Shown here: in pieces, positions 1 through 9,787 of the stretch
How positions within the stretch are numbered: position 1 is the first letter of the stretch
Layout of the letters: every line of letters starts with the position of its first letter
NCBI GenBank assembly: GCA_029261095.1
Contig: JAJDBZ010000381.1
Coordinates: forward strand, 1-35,931
Reading direction: 5' to 3'
Length of the DNA stretch: 35,931 nucleotides
Source: Candidatus Omnitrophota bacterium
GTDB lineage: Bacteria > Hinthialibacterota > Hinthialibacteria > OLB16
Notes under the pieces: generated by a model
Told to the model about the DNA's origin: nothing
Seen by the model: only the letters and a program-made list of their open reading frames with translations
Databases searched by the model: none
Translations under genes and position numbers: made by a program

Positions 1-89
1 ACAGAGGAAAAACGATTCTAACATCGCAAGGTGACTCCCTCTATCCAGTTTGCTAGAGTCGCCCGACATTGCTATGGAGGTGAACTTCG

Positions 90-2273
90 ATGAAATTCGT
101 GTCTTTATTCTCAGTATTGTTATCGCTTCTTCTGGTCTCCACAATTGAAGTATCGTGGGGAGATCTCGATTACCGTCACCCAAGGCCCGCGGGATATCAC
201 GAACCGGACGCGCCGCCGAAAGAGAAGGAACTCACCTTTCAAGACGTATCTAAAAAAGCGAGCCGTTTCTTCGATATGACCGCGACTTTCCCCAAAGGTT
301 CCGCCCCGGAATTTCAAGTCGATCGGGTCGAACTCAATGGAAACCCGATTGATGAATATGTCGTCGAGAACGCCGGCATCTTTAATGGCAACCGCCGTGT
401 CCATGGATTAGAACAATTCGCGGTCTCCCTCGAAGGAGATTGGCAGCTCGCCAAGAAGTATCAGGTCAAGGTGACCGGTAAAGACAGCGCCGGCGAGGTA
501 GTCGAAGTGGCTGTAGCCGGGACCAGCCCCGAAAAGGAGGGCATGAATCCGAGTGTTGGATTCCAACGACCGACCATTGAAGACCCTTACCATCACGCCA
601 ATTTTTCCATCCCCAAGGCGGCGGTCGCATCGGCCACGGTCACGAAGGTTCTGGTGGATGGGGAGGAACACCGCAACTTTCGTGTCTTCCAATCGGGATA
701 CAAAGAGACCGACAAGGGACGTGAGCAGGTTCGCGAGGAGAACTACCATTTCCAAATCGAACCCGGCATGGCCGCCCAAATCCTAGTCACTTGTCATTGG
801 ACCAATGGCTCCGAACACACCGTCAAGGTCTTCTTGCAATCCGAGGAAGGCGAAAAAACTCTTGACGCGACTGGAACCGCACCCGGTAAGGGCGGGTATT
901 GGAACGCGGATTGGCCTCATTTCGTTTCGCTGACACTCCACGAAACTGTCGGATTAATCCGCCAGAAAGAACCGGTGATCGCCACCATCGGCGTCTTCGC
1001 GGACACAGTCACCGACCCGGCCAAGGAACTCCGCGTAGTGGCCTACGATCCAACCCACCCCGAGGCAGAACCGGATGGATACATCACCGCACCCTGTCAA
1101 ATCCTGAGTGTGACCACCTGGAACGACCAGGCGGTGATGGACCTCCCGGATGTGGATGGCGAGACCGGCGAACAGATCCATCGTTACGATCCCACCACAA
1201 CTATCGAATTTGTCTTCGCGGCCGATGTCCTTCCCTACGAGGAAAAGGTCTATCAGGTCCTCTATGGCAATCCGAATGCGGAGGCGATGGAGTACGAAAC
1301 GGAATTCCAGATTACACCCGGCGATAACCTGGGACAGACTGTCGCCGCGGCCGATTACGAAATCGGACTGGCCACCAACAGCGGAGCGGTCGAGACAGTG
1401 ATCATCAAAGGCGAGGGCGATCCGGTCCTTCTCGAACACAAGTTGGAAACCAACGGCGCTGTGCATTGGAACCCCGGCTGTTATGCCCCGCCGACTCCGT
1501 GGGTCCATGTCAGCGATTGGGAGAACCCGGAACTTATGGAACAAACCGGGCCGGTCATGCACCGTCGACGTGTCTATGCACCTCTCCCCCACATGACCGA
1601 TGTCGCGGCCAATGTCTCTTATGAGTTTTATTCGGGCCAACCCTACATCATTCAGGAATCGCTGATGGAGGTCATGAAAGACATCTTCGTGAAGGCGCTC
1701 CGCAACGGCGAGATCGTTTTTAATCATGCCGTTCTCAATGAGTTCGTATGGAAGGATGCTCTCGGGGTCGTTCAAAGTCTGGAGATTGAAGGATCTCGCG
1801 AACACCCGATCCATGCTTTGGAGGTTCCCGCCGATGTGGAGTGGATGGCATTTATCAATCGCAAGGAAAAGGTCGGGTTCGCCTCCATCACTTTGGACTA
1901 CTTGAACACCAATCGTTACGGCGACCTCGCCTCGGAGGCCCAACCCTATTTTTACGTTCAGAATGGTCCCTGGATTTATTGGTCCAGACCGCTGGTCTAC
2001 CCCTTCGGAACCAACAACCTGACTCGCATGATGCCGGCGAGGAATGGAAGTCTTTACTACGAGAAAAATGCCTGGGTGCCATTCCGCCTGGGTGATGAAG
2101 ACCCGTTCAAATCTCTTGAAGAAACTGAGAAGCGACTGCGCAACCCACTGCATGTCCATGAATGGATGGGGACCGATAACCGAACCCCCGATCATTGGAT
2201 CATGCCTCTCCTAACCGCCCCCTTCGATGAAGGCGTTTCCGGGGCGAAGGGCAGTCAGAAGGAGGAGGAATAG
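90..2273 (+). CDS. Secreted protein of unknown function, paralogous to the next gene
   Basis: 727-aa ORF with N-terminal signal peptide (MKFVSLFSVLLSLLLVSTIEVSWG). Shares LxLHExVGLxRxxEPV...DxAKELR, AAHWNP/VHWNPG, VSYxFYxxxPxI and FNHAVLNEFVW/LDSHLITHFVW blocks with the downstream ORF. Confidence 0.85.
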   Translation: MKFVSLFSVLLSLLLVSTIEVSWGDLDYRHPRPAGYHEPDAPPKEKELTFQDVSKKASRFFDMTATFPKGSAPEFQVDRVELNGNPIDEYVVENAGIFNGNRRVHGLEQFAVSLEGDWQLAKKYQVKVTGKDSAGEVVEVAVAGTSPEKEGMNPSVGFQRPTIEDPYHHANFSIPKAAVASATVTKVLVDGEEHRNFRVFQSGYKETDKGREQVREENYHFQIEPGMAAQILVTCHWTNGSEHTVKVFLQSEEGEKTLDATGTAPGKGGYWNADWPHFVSLTLHETVGLIRQKEPVIATIGVFADTVTDPAKELRVVAYDPTHPEAEPDGYITAPCQILSVTTWNDQAVMDLPDVDGETGEQIHRYDPTTTIEFVFAADVLPYEEKVYQVLYGNPNAEAMEYETEFQITPGDNLGQTVAAADYEIGLATNSGAVETVIIKGEGDPVLLEHKLETNGAVHWNPGCYAPPTPWVHVSDWENPELMEQTGPVMHRRRVYAPLPHMTDVAANVSYEFYSGQPYIIQESLMEVMKDIFVKALRNGEIVFNHAVLNEFVWKDALGVVQSLEIEGSREHPIHALEVPADVEWMAFINRKEKVGFASITLDYLNTNRYGDLASEAQPYFYVQNGPWIYWSRPLVYPFGTNNLTRMMPARNGSLYYEKNAWVPFRLGDEDPFKSLEETEKRLRNPLHVHEWMGTDNRTPDHWIMPLLTAPFDEGVSGAKGSQKEEE

Positions 2274-2275
2274 CC

Positions 2276-4030
2276 ATGACTTTGCGGAAAACCTTACTCA
2301 CGCTCCTGGTCTTCGCGCTCTCACCCGTGGCTTGGGGAGAAGAGAAAGTCATCTTCGCCGAACAAGGGCGGGATGTCGGCGATGGCAATGTTCTTTACGA
2401 CACCCCCTACGACCCGAACGCAGTCGAGGAAGTCTCTTTCTATTACCCCACCATCACCCACCCCTTCTATGAAATCGTGGTCCCTCTTGGAGATTGGGAT
2501 GAAGGGAAGTCGGCGACATTGAAGGAAGTCCGTGTCAACGGCGTTTTATGCGAGGCGCCTTATGTCTTTGTGGATGGCTACTCCCATGTGCAGAGTGCAT
2601 GGATCACAAGGGACAGCCCAACCGCGAAGAACGTGGTAATCGTGGCACGTTCCCTTTGGCATAACGATTCCGAAACGAAGATCGAGATGGACATCACCGC
2701 TCAGGATGAGGACGGAGAATCTCAAACCATCACGAAGGAATTCACCGCCACCGCTCCATCGAAGGGAGGCGGTCCCGAAGGTTGGAAGCGGTACCAGTCG
2801 CTCGCCTTACATGAGCAGGTGGGACTCGATCGCGAGAACGAGCCGGTCGAATTCTCACTGGCCGCTCGGGCCGAAAACTGCTGCGATCTCGCGAAAGAAC
2901 TCCGCCTCTTCGAAGTGAGCGAGAAAGGGGATCTCATCCCAGTCGGTGTGCAAACCTTCGACGAGCAATCGTACAAGGGGACCCCGCCGGGAACCTCAAA
3001 CGAGAGCTACCTCCAGCACCCCAGCGAATCGCTTTCGGCGGTTTTTTTGGCGAGTGTCCCAGCCAACGATTCGAAGGTTTTTGTGGCGGTCTATGAAAAC
3101 CCGGACGCTCCCGAACCATCCGCTGTGGAAACCGACTTATCCGTGGAGGGGCCGGCAGTGGGCGCGGTGGTGGAGAACGAGTTCTACCGAGTCAAGCTCG
3201 ATGACAAGTGCGGTCAGATCGTCTCGTTCGAATTGAAGGGGCGTGAGGACAACCCGGCCCCGAAGCTGACCAACTCGCTCAGTTTGGCCGCGCATTGGAA
3301 CCCGGATTCCTTTTCCGACAATGGGAAATGGGGGCACACCTTTGCCTGGGACCCGCCCGAGAAGACGGTGGTTTCCGCGCGAGGTCCGATTCTGTTCCGT
3401 GTCACCAACAGCGGGAGAATGCCCGATTGGACACCACAGGTCCATGCCTCGGTGAGTTACTCCTTCTATGCTTCGAACCCTCATGTCGCGGTGAAAACCA
3501 TTACCGAAGTTCGCGATCCCCTTAACGCCAACGCGATCCGGAACGGCGAACTCGTTCTCGATTCCCACCTCATCACCCACTTCGTTTGGGGTGAACGCAA
3601 TGGAGAGATCCACCAGATTCGCACCGCGCACGGACCGAACTGGCAGGACGAGTGGGGGACACGGGTCGATCAGGATGTCCGGTGGCTGGCAATGACCCAT
3701 GAACTCGACGATTACGGTGTCGGAGTCTCTGTCCAAAACTCGATGGCCTTCAACCCGGAGCGTGGCCAGGCAACCACGCACCGTCCCGCTTACTACCTCT
3801 ACTACCACCACTTCTGGAGTATCCCGGTGACCTACTGTACCCGCGGGTGGCTCTATCCTTTCAGCGATTATCAGCGGGGTCCAAACATCCCCGCTCATCC
3901 TGGATCGACCTATGTGGAGGACTGCGCCTTTGTGCCCTTCTATCTTGGAGAAGAGGGTAGTCGGTACAAAATCATCGAGTCCGTAAGCAAACAGTTGAAA
4001 CATCCTTTGTCGCAGAGGTGGGGCCGTTAG
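2276..4030 (+). CDS. Secreted protein of unknown function, tandem paralogue of the upstream gene
   Basis: 584-aa ORF with signal peptide (MTLRKTLLTLLVFALSPVAWG), starting 2 bp after the upstream stop. Shared blocks as above. Confidence 0.85.
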   Translation: MTLRKTLLTLLVFALSPVAWGEEKVIFAEQGRDVGDGNVLYDTPYDPNAVEEVSFYYPTITHPFYEIVVPLGDWDEGKSATLKEVRVNGVLCEAPYVFVDGYSHVQSAWITRDSPTAKNVVIVARSLWHNDSETKIEMDITAQDEDGESQTITKEFTATAPSKGGGPEGWKRYQSLALHEQVGLDRENEPVEFSLAARAENCCDLAKELRLFEVSEKGDLIPVGVQTFDEQSYKGTPPGTSNESYLQHPSESLSAVFLASVPANDSKVFVAVYENPDAPEPSAVETDLSVEGPAVGAVVENEFYRVKLDDKCGQIVSFELKGREDNPAPKLTNSLSLAAHWNPDSFSDNGKWGHTFAWDPPEKTVVSARGPILFRVTNSGRMPDWTPQVHASVSYSFYASNPHVAVKTITEVRDPLNANAIRNGELVLDSHLITHFVWGERNGEIHQIRTAHGPNWQDEWGTRVDQDVRWLAMTHELDDYGVGVSVQNSMAFNPERGQATTHRPAYYLYYHHFWSIPVTYCTRGWLYPFSDYQRGPNIPAHPGSTYVEDCAFVPFYLGEEGSRYKIIESVSKQLKHPLSQRWGR

Positions 4031-4051
4031 AATGGAGAAGTTTCAAATCCG

Positions 4052-5083
4052 ATGAAAGGATCGCTACTCCTGTTCGTTGCGGTATGGGTTCTGCTTGAAG
4101 GGGCGGCCTGTGTCGCGCAGTCGGAATATGAATGGGTCAAGGTCACTCTCGAAGCCCCCTTCGCTCCTCGGGATGGTGCGGGCGCTCTTGTTTTCAAAGA
4201 CCGCATGTGGTTACTCGGCGGGTGGAACCCAAGAGACAAAGAAAACTTCCCAAAAGTCTGCACAAACGATGTCTGGAAATCCACCGATGGACTCCACTGG
4301 AAGTTGGTGAAACCGAACACCTTTGGTCTGTCGGAGTTCAATCCCCAATCGGATTGGGAGGGGAGACACACCGCGGGGTATGTGGTTCATGACAACAAGA
4401 TGTGGATTGTCGGCGGCGACCCGATCCAGGGGCACTATCAAAACGATGTCTGGAACTCGGAGGATGGAAAAACTTGGAAGAGAGTCGCGGGTGAGGTTCC
4501 ATGGGGTCCGAGAGTTCTTCACCATACGCTTGTCTTCAACAACAGAATCTGGGTCATGGGTGGCCAGACACTCCCGCAGTTCGCTCCCGAGGAAGAGAGG
4601 TTCTTTTCCGACATTTGGAACTCCACCGATGGAGTCCATTGGGAAAAGATAGAACCGGTTGATCCCATGTGGTCGGCTCGGGGAATGATCGGCGGTCACG
4701 CAGTCTTCAAGGGCCAAATGTGGATTTTAGGCGGTGGAACCTACGACACCCCGGACCATCCGGACAGAAATTTCTACAACGATGTTTGGAGTTCAGCCGA
4801 TGGAATCCATTGGGAGAAACACACGGATGATGCCGCTTGGAAACCGCGACAATACCACGATGTGGCAGTATTCGATGACAAACTCTGGATTTTGGAGGGC
4901 TGGAACCAGGAGAACCTCAACGACGTGTGGTATTCCGAGAACGGAAACGACTGGCATGAAGTGGTAGACACCCCTTGGGATCCCAGACATGCCGCAAGTC
5001 TCTTCGTCTATGACAACGCTCTTTGGGTGGTGACAGGCAACAACATGCAATCGGATGTCTGGAAACTGGTTAGAGTGGATTGA
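4052..5083 (+). CDS. Secreted kelch-like beta-propeller protein
   Basis: Signal peptide plus repeated motif: DVWKSTDGLHWKLV, DVWNSEDGKTWKRV, DIWNSTDGVHWEKI, DVWSSADGIHWEKH, DVWYSENGNDWHEV, alternating with (M)WI(L/V)GG blocks. Confidence 0.88.
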   Translation: MKGSLLLFVAVWVLLEGAACVAQSEYEWVKVTLEAPFAPRDGAGALVFKDRMWLLGGWNPRDKENFPKVCTNDVWKSTDGLHWKLVKPNTFGLSEFNPQSDWEGRHTAGYVVHDNKMWIVGGDPIQGHYQNDVWNSEDGKTWKRVAGEVPWGPRVLHHTLVFNNRIWVMGGQTLPQFAPEEERFFSDIWNSTDGVHWEKIEPVDPMWSARGMIGGHAVFKGQMWILGGGTYDTPDHPDRNFYNDVWSSADGIHWEKHTDDAAWKPRQYHDVAVFDDKLWILEGWNQENLNDVWYSENGNDWHEVVDTPWDPRHAASLFVYDNALWVVTGNNMQSDVWKLVRVD

Positions 5084-5114
5084 CCGACAAAATCTTCCAC
5101 GTCGGTGCCCCGAC

Positions 5115-5396
5115 CTATTCCACAGCGCAGCGGTAGATGATGCCTTTGGTTGAGAGAGAAACCGTTTTCGGTGCGGGGTGGAATCGAATCTGGGAGTAGA
5201 TCGAATCGAACTCCTCCCATGTGAGTTTGGGTTTGCCAATCGAGTCGGCGGGGGCATGCGGCCCAAACCTCTTTGACCAAGCGTTGTATGCCTTCCACAG
5301 GGGAAGTTGGTCGAGGTCCTGCCATCCGACGCTCATCGCGTACTTGGCGAACTCGAAAACATGTCGTTCCGGCGAGGGCGGCGCTTGTGTCTTCAT
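5115..5396 (-). CDS. Small hypothetical protein
   Basis: ORF 5115..5408; internal Met (MKTQAPPSPERHVFEF) is a plausible start. It is the only sizeable ORF between the kelch gene and the DnaC-like gene. No recognised family. Confidence 0.5.
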   Translation of the reverse strand: MKTQAPPSPERHVFEFAKYAMSVGWQDLDQLPLWKAYNAWSKRFGPHAPADSIGKPKLTWEEFDSIYSQIRFHPAPKTVSLSTKGIIYRCAVE

Positions 5397-5473
5397 CGTT
5401 CTTCCCATTTAAAAAGAGTATACATGATTTTTAAACGGGTGTCCGGTCGGAAAGGTAATGGTCGGTTAAGAAT

Positions 5474-6247
5474 CTAGAAGGATTTCGAATGTCTTCCGCT
5501 AATTCTGAAATCGATATCGCCTGGATTGACGATGCTGCACATCCCACAGACTCGCGAAAAAACCGGGTAAGTAATTTGTTCCTCAAGTTCTTTCATGTTG
5601 AGGTTGCTGGTCACAATCAGGGTTTTATTTTCCGAATACCTCTGATCGATAATCGAGTAGGTCTGCTCGCGCACAAAATCGCTGAGACGTGTAACCCCCA
5701 GGTCGTCAATCACGAGAATATCGACCGAGACGAGTCGATTCAGACGGGAATTCTCCTCGTCCGAAATCGATCCCCCGACACGGTTCCGAAAATCGCGGAT
5801 CAAGGAAGCGGAGTTGTAAAAAAGTCCGGTGTGCCCTTGTTCGACCAAGTCGATCAACGCAGCAACAGCGAGATGAGTCTTACCTGTTCCAGCCGCACCG
5901 AGCAGGAACAGTCCCCCTTTTTCTGTGGAGACATCGAACTCTTTGACGAATTTTCTGACCCGATGGGAGGCGTTTCTGCGCTGATCGGTATCGGCCTTGA
6001 AATTGTCGAGAGTCTTGGATTGGTATCGTTTGGGAATGTTTGCTTTCTTTAGGCGCTTTCGAATCTGCCGATCGGCCAAACAATGGCAGATCTGAACATC
6101 GTTATCGGATACGATATAACCGTAACCATCACAGTCCGGGCACTCATTCTCGACTGTTTCAGTCGGTCCCCTCTCCGCCAGGGATTGAATATCCCTCAGG
6201 AAGTTCAACACCTTTGGGTCTTCCCCAATCTTTTTGAACTCGTTCAT
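5474..6247 (-). CDS. DnaC/DnaI-like AAA+ ATPase (putative helicase loader) with N-terminal Cys cluster
   Basis: Walker A GAAGTGKTHLAVA, Walker B VDILVIDDLGV, N-terminal CPDCDGYGYIVSDNDVQICHC metal-binding-like motif, C-terminal SRVCGMC. The start overlaps the upstream ORF by 89 bp, so it may lie further downstream. Confidence 0.85.
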   Translation of the reverse strand: MNEFKKIGEDPKVLNFLRDIQSLAERGPTETVENECPDCDGYGYIVSDNDVQICHCLADRQIRKRLKKANIPKRYQSKTLDNFKADTDQRRNASHRVRKFVKEFDVSTEKGGLFLLGAAGTGKTHLAVAALIDLVEQGHTGLFYNSASLIRDFRNRVGGSISDEENSRLNRLVSVDILVIDDLGVTRLSDFVREQTYSIIDQRYSENKTLIVTSNLNMKELEEQITYPVFSRVCGMCSIVNPGDIDFRISGRHSKSF

Positions 6248-6848
6248 CTTTACGGGCGCGCTTCAAATACTTTCGTATCCAACCCAGCGCGGTGACCCCC
6301 TCCTCCCGTGCCGCCGAGAACCCCTTCTCCAGTTGATGAGAGGGATACTGCTCGGCCAATTCCACCAGATCTTCGATGATCCGTGAAGACATTTTAAGGC
6401 CGCAGGTCTTTTCATACAACCGAAGGATTCTTTGGTACTTAGTCTCTCCTTTAGTCTCCTCCCAGTAGCGCCATAACTCGGGACGAGTTGGGAGGTTGAG
6501 TTGTTCGAGAACTTCGGCCATTTCTTCCGGAGATTTGGGGATCGGTAGGGGTGAGGCAATCCGGTACTGATAAAACTCAGCAGACTCCCCGAGATCACGG
6601 ATCTCAATCAACCCCTTTTCCCCGAGGGTTTCAAAGATCTTGTCACCCAGTTCCTTATGGATCCCACAACTGCTCATCCAGTTCAGAGAGTTGTAATCGA
6701 CCCAATCGGGGAAGAGGTTTTGGGCGATGTCTTCCTCCACCAGCCGACGAAAAAAGAGCCAGGCTTGTGGATCGACTTCTTGGTTAAGTTTTTCCGGAAG
6801 ACCCGAAGCCTCGAGCCAACGGGGAAAGCGGAGATAACGTTCGTCCAT
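6159..6848 (-). CDS. DnaD-domain (DnaB_2-like) replication initiation/primosome protein
   Basis: ORF 6159..6947; start placed at MDERYLRFPRW, 1 nt after the ispF stop. C-terminal LYEKTCGLKMSSRIIEDLVELAEQYPSHQLEKGFSAAREEGVTALGWIRKYLKR resembles the DnaD C-terminal domain. Confidence 0.75.
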   Translation of the reverse strand: MDERYLRFPRWLEASGLPEKLNQEVDPQAWLFFRRLVEEDIAQNLFPDWVDYNSLNWMSSCGIHKELGDKIFETLGEKGLIEIRDLGESAEFYQYRIASPLPIPKSPEEMAEVLEQLNLPTRPELWRYWEETKGETKYQRILRLYEKTCGLKMSSRIIEDLVELAEQYPSHQLEKGFSAAREEGVTALGWIRKYLKRARKDERVQKDWGRPKGVELPEGYSIPGGEGTD

Positions 6849-6849
6849 C

Positions 6850-7335
6850 TTACTTACAATACAGGAGCGCGACCGCCTGAGCCACGATCCCCTCTTCCCT
6901 TCCGAGGAATCCCATCTTCTCGTTGGTGGTGGCTTTGATGTTGACACAATCCTTGTGAAGGTTCAGACGGCTCGCCAAATGATCGGCGATCTTCCTTTTG
7001 AATGGACCGAGTTTCGGTTTCTCCGCGATGATCGTCGCATCGATATTGATGGGGTCGAATCCGGCCGCATAGATTTTGTTGAGGGTCTCATCCAACAGAA
7101 TCCCGCTATCGATGCCTCGATACTTTTCATCGGTGGGAGGAAAGTGGTCGCCAATGTCCCCCAGGCAGGCAGCCCCCAAGAGAGCGTCGATGATCGCGTG
7201 GATCAGCACATCCGCATCGGAGTGGCCGACCAGTTCGACCTCGGCGGGTATGTCGATACCCCCGAGCCGCAGCGGACCGCCGGGTTTTAGTTGGTGGGTA
7301 TCGTAGCCGATTCCCACCCGATGATTGAATTTCAT
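6850..7335 (-). CDS. ispF: 2-C-methyl-D-erythritol 2,4-cyclodiphosphate synthase
   Basis: VGIGYDTHQLKPGGPLRLGGIDIP, VGHSDADVLIHAIIDALLGAACLGDIGDHFPPTD, NIKATTNEKMGFLGREEGI are signature IspF motifs. Confidence 0.97.
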   Translation of the reverse strand: MKFNHRVGIGYDTHQLKPGGPLRLGGIDIPAEVELVGHSDADVLIHAIIDALLGAACLGDIGDHFPPTDEKYRGIDSGILLDETLNKIYAAGFDPINIDATIIAEKPKLGPFKRKIADHLASRLNLHKDCVNIKATTNEKMGFLGREEGIVAQAVALLYCK

Positions 7336-9174
7336 TTAGACAACCGGTTCTTTCTCGGTATCGCCCGACCAGATCCGTGAGAGGTCGCATCCCCCATAGA
7401 CCGGAAGAGAGGCCCATTGTGAGGCGGATGCCCCGGAGTCTTCAAGCCCATGGTTCAATACCTGAAACGCGCGGCTCCCATCGCGGTAGATGGTGATCCC
7501 TTTGCAACCGAGACGATGGGAGAGGAGGTAGGCATCGGCGACATCTTCCAGCTTCGCCTCGTGATGGAAGTTGATGGTTTTCGACACCGCGTTATCGGTG
7601 TGTTTCTGGAAGGCCGCCTGCATTCGGACATGCTGTTCGGGGGATAGGTCGCGCGTCGTAACAAACAGATCGGCCACCTTCTCCGGGATCCCCTCAATCT
7701 CATGCAGCGCTTCTCCCGCAGCCACCCGACTGAGGAGTTTTTCGGAATAAAAACCCTCCTCTAATGCTCGGGATTTGAAGATGGGGTGCACCTCCACAAG
7801 ACGGTCGTTGTCCATCACATTCCGCCAGTAACAGATCCCAAAAAGAGGTTCGATCCCGCTCGAACAACCCGCGATGATGCTGATCGTCCCGGTCGGAGCG
7901 ACTGTGGTGGTGGTGGCGTTGCGCAGAGGCGGATATCCTTGACCCGGCCAGATGCTCTTCTCGAAATCAACGAACGGCCCTCGTTCGATGGCCAAGTCGG
8001 CGCTCGCTTTCTTGCTTTCGTCCTGAATGAATTTCATGAGACGATCGCCTTCTTCAAAGGAGGCGGCGGAACCATAAGGAATTTCGCGGAGGATGAGATA
8101 ATCGGCGAAACCCATGATCCCCAACCCGATCTTTCGGTTGCGTTCGGTGATCTCTTGAATTTGAGCCAGAGGGTAATTGTTTAATGCAATCACATTATCC
8201 AAGAAACGCACAGCTTGGTGAACGCGGACCTTGAGACGGTCCCAATCGACCTCCCGCGTCTGGGGGTGGACAAATTTCGAAACATTGAGCGACCCGAGAT
8301 TACAGGACTCGTAGGGCAGCAAGGGCTGCTCGCCGCAAGGGTTCGTGCTCTCGTATTCGCCCACATCCGGAGTCGGATTGTCCGCGTTGAGTCGGTCGAG
8401 AAAGACGACACCTGGATCGCCATTCTTCCAGGCCCCTTTGACGATTCGCCAGAAAACTTCGCGCGCGGGAAGCGAGTCGACCTTCTGACCGTTGCGGGGC
8501 GAGATCAGATCGTACTGACCCCCCTCTTCGACTGCTTTAAAAAAGTCTTCGGTCAGAGCGACCGAAATATTAAAGTTGTTGAGAGTGTCACCCGATTCCT
8601 TGCATTCGATGAATTCCAAAATATCGGGATGGTCCACACGTAGAATACCCATGTTGGCCCCACGCCGCGTCCCTCCCTGTTTGATGGTGTCGGTGGCCGC
8701 GTCAAAAACCGACATGAAGGAGATCGGACCGCTCGACACCCCTTGAGTCGATTGAACCACAGATTCCTTCGGTCTTAGCCTCGAAAAAGAAAACCCGGTA
8801 CCACCCCCCGATTTATGAATGAGCGCCGCGTGCTTAACCGATTCGAAAATCCCTTCGAGCGAATCCTCCACGGGGAGGACAAAGCAGGCGGCGAGCTGAC
8901 CAAGTTCTCTTCCCGCGTTCATCAGTGTGGGCGAGTTGGGAAGGAACTCGAGACGGGTCATCATTTCGTAGTAGGTTTCCGCCCACTCCTCCTGGTTTTG
9001 TCCGGTTTCTAGAACCCCCTCGCCAGTCGCCATGAAGGTCGCCACCCGATGAAACATCTCCTCCGGTTTCTCCAACAAATGTCCCCGTTCATCGCGCTTG
9101 AGATAGCGACGTTCGAGAACCCGTTTGGAGTTCTCAGTGAGGGTGAGGAAAGGATTTTCAGGTAGGGTTGGCAT
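7336..9174 (-). CDS. nrdJ: Adenosylcobalamin-dependent (class II) ribonucleotide reductase
   Basis: NSPTLMNAG, LAACFVLPVEDSL, GGGTGFSFSRLRP, NPCGEQPLLPYESCNLGSLN, TTTVAPTGTISIIAGCSSGIEPLF, LGCKGITIYRDGSR. Confidence 0.95.
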   Translation of the reverse strand: MPTLPENPFLTLTENSKRVLERRYLKRDERGHLLEKPEEMFHRVATFMATGEGVLETGQNQEEWAETYYEMMTRLEFLPNSPTLMNAGRELGQLAACFVLPVEDSLEGIFESVKHAALIHKSGGGTGFSFSRLRPKESVVQSTQGVSSGPISFMSVFDAATDTIKQGGTRRGANMGILRVDHPDILEFIECKESGDTLNNFNISVALTEDFFKAVEEGGQYDLISPRNGQKVDSLPAREVFWRIVKGAWKNGDPGVVFLDRLNADNPTPDVGEYESTNPCGEQPLLPYESCNLGSLNVSKFVHPQTREVDWDRLKVRVHQAVRFLDNVIALNNYPLAQIQEITERNRKIGLGIMGFADYLILREIPYGSAASFEEGDRLMKFIQDESKKASADLAIERGPFVDFEKSIWPGQGYPPLRNATTTTVAPTGTISIIAGCSSGIEPLFGICYWRNVMDNDRLVEVHPIFKSRALEEGFYSEKLLSRVAAGEALHEIEGIPEKVADLFVTTRDLSPEQHVRMQAAFQKHTDNAVSKTINFHHEAKLEDVADAYLLSHRLGCKGITIYRDGSRAFQVLNHGLEDSGASASQWASLPVYGGCDLSRIWSGDTEKEPVV

Positions 9175-9337
9175 TCTAATCCTTGATCGACTTCTTCCAA
9201 AGATTTTATTTGGTTAGTATGGTGGCCTCAGGGTCTGATAACAAAGGAAACGAATCTCATGATTCCTCCTATATTTTGATCCAATGGGCCGGTGGTGTCA
9301 ATATGTGCACTATCGCCTGTATGAAAGGGGCCAAACT

Positions 9338-9787
9338 ATGGAAAAAATCGGTTGGTTGTTTCATGGGTTTCATCTGCTGGCGGTGGTCATCGCGGTGGGG
9401 GGAACGTTTTGTTTGAGGTTCGTGGTCTGTCCGAGATTGGGCGAGGGAGAATCGGCTGCGGAGACTCGGAACGCCATCCTCAAGAAGTGGCGGCCCATTG
9501 TCTGGGCAATGATTATCCTCATCACCATCACCGGCCTCGCCAATGTCCACGCCGCTTTTAATCGGGTCGGCACCGATTTCATTTATTGGTGTGTCTTCCT
9601 GGTCAAATTCTTCGCGGCGATGCTCCTTTTCGGGATCGCGCTGATGCTCACGCTGCCCATCGAGGGTCTGGCCAAGGTGCGCGAGAACCGTGACCGATGG
9701 ATGCGCCACATCATCGAGATCGGAACAGTCATTCTCTTCCTCTCCGCCTATCTTCGGTACTTTCGTGTCGAGGACATCGCGGGATGA
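9338..9787 (+). CDS. Four-helix integral membrane protein, CopD-like
   Basis: ORF 9284..9787; start at MEKIGWLFHGFHLLAVVIAVGGTFCLRFVV. Four hydrophobic segments. Confidence 0.75.
   Translation: MEKIGWLFHGFHLLAVVIAVGGTFCLRFVVCPRLGEGESAAETRNAILKKWRPIVWAMIILITITGLANVHAAFNRVGTDFIYWCVFLVKFFAAMLLFGIALMLTLPIEGLAKVRENRDRWMRHIIEIGTVILFLSAYLRYFRVEDIAG

Noticed and set aside
954-2195. 413-aa minus-strand ORF antisense to the first secreted gene
   Set aside because: The plus-strand ORF has a signal peptide and a paralogue next door. The antisense frame has low-complexity mirror composition with no motif; typical shadow ORF.
3137-4003. 288-aa minus-strand ORF antisense to the second paralogue
   Set aside because: Same pattern as the antisense ORF above; a shadow of a supported gene.
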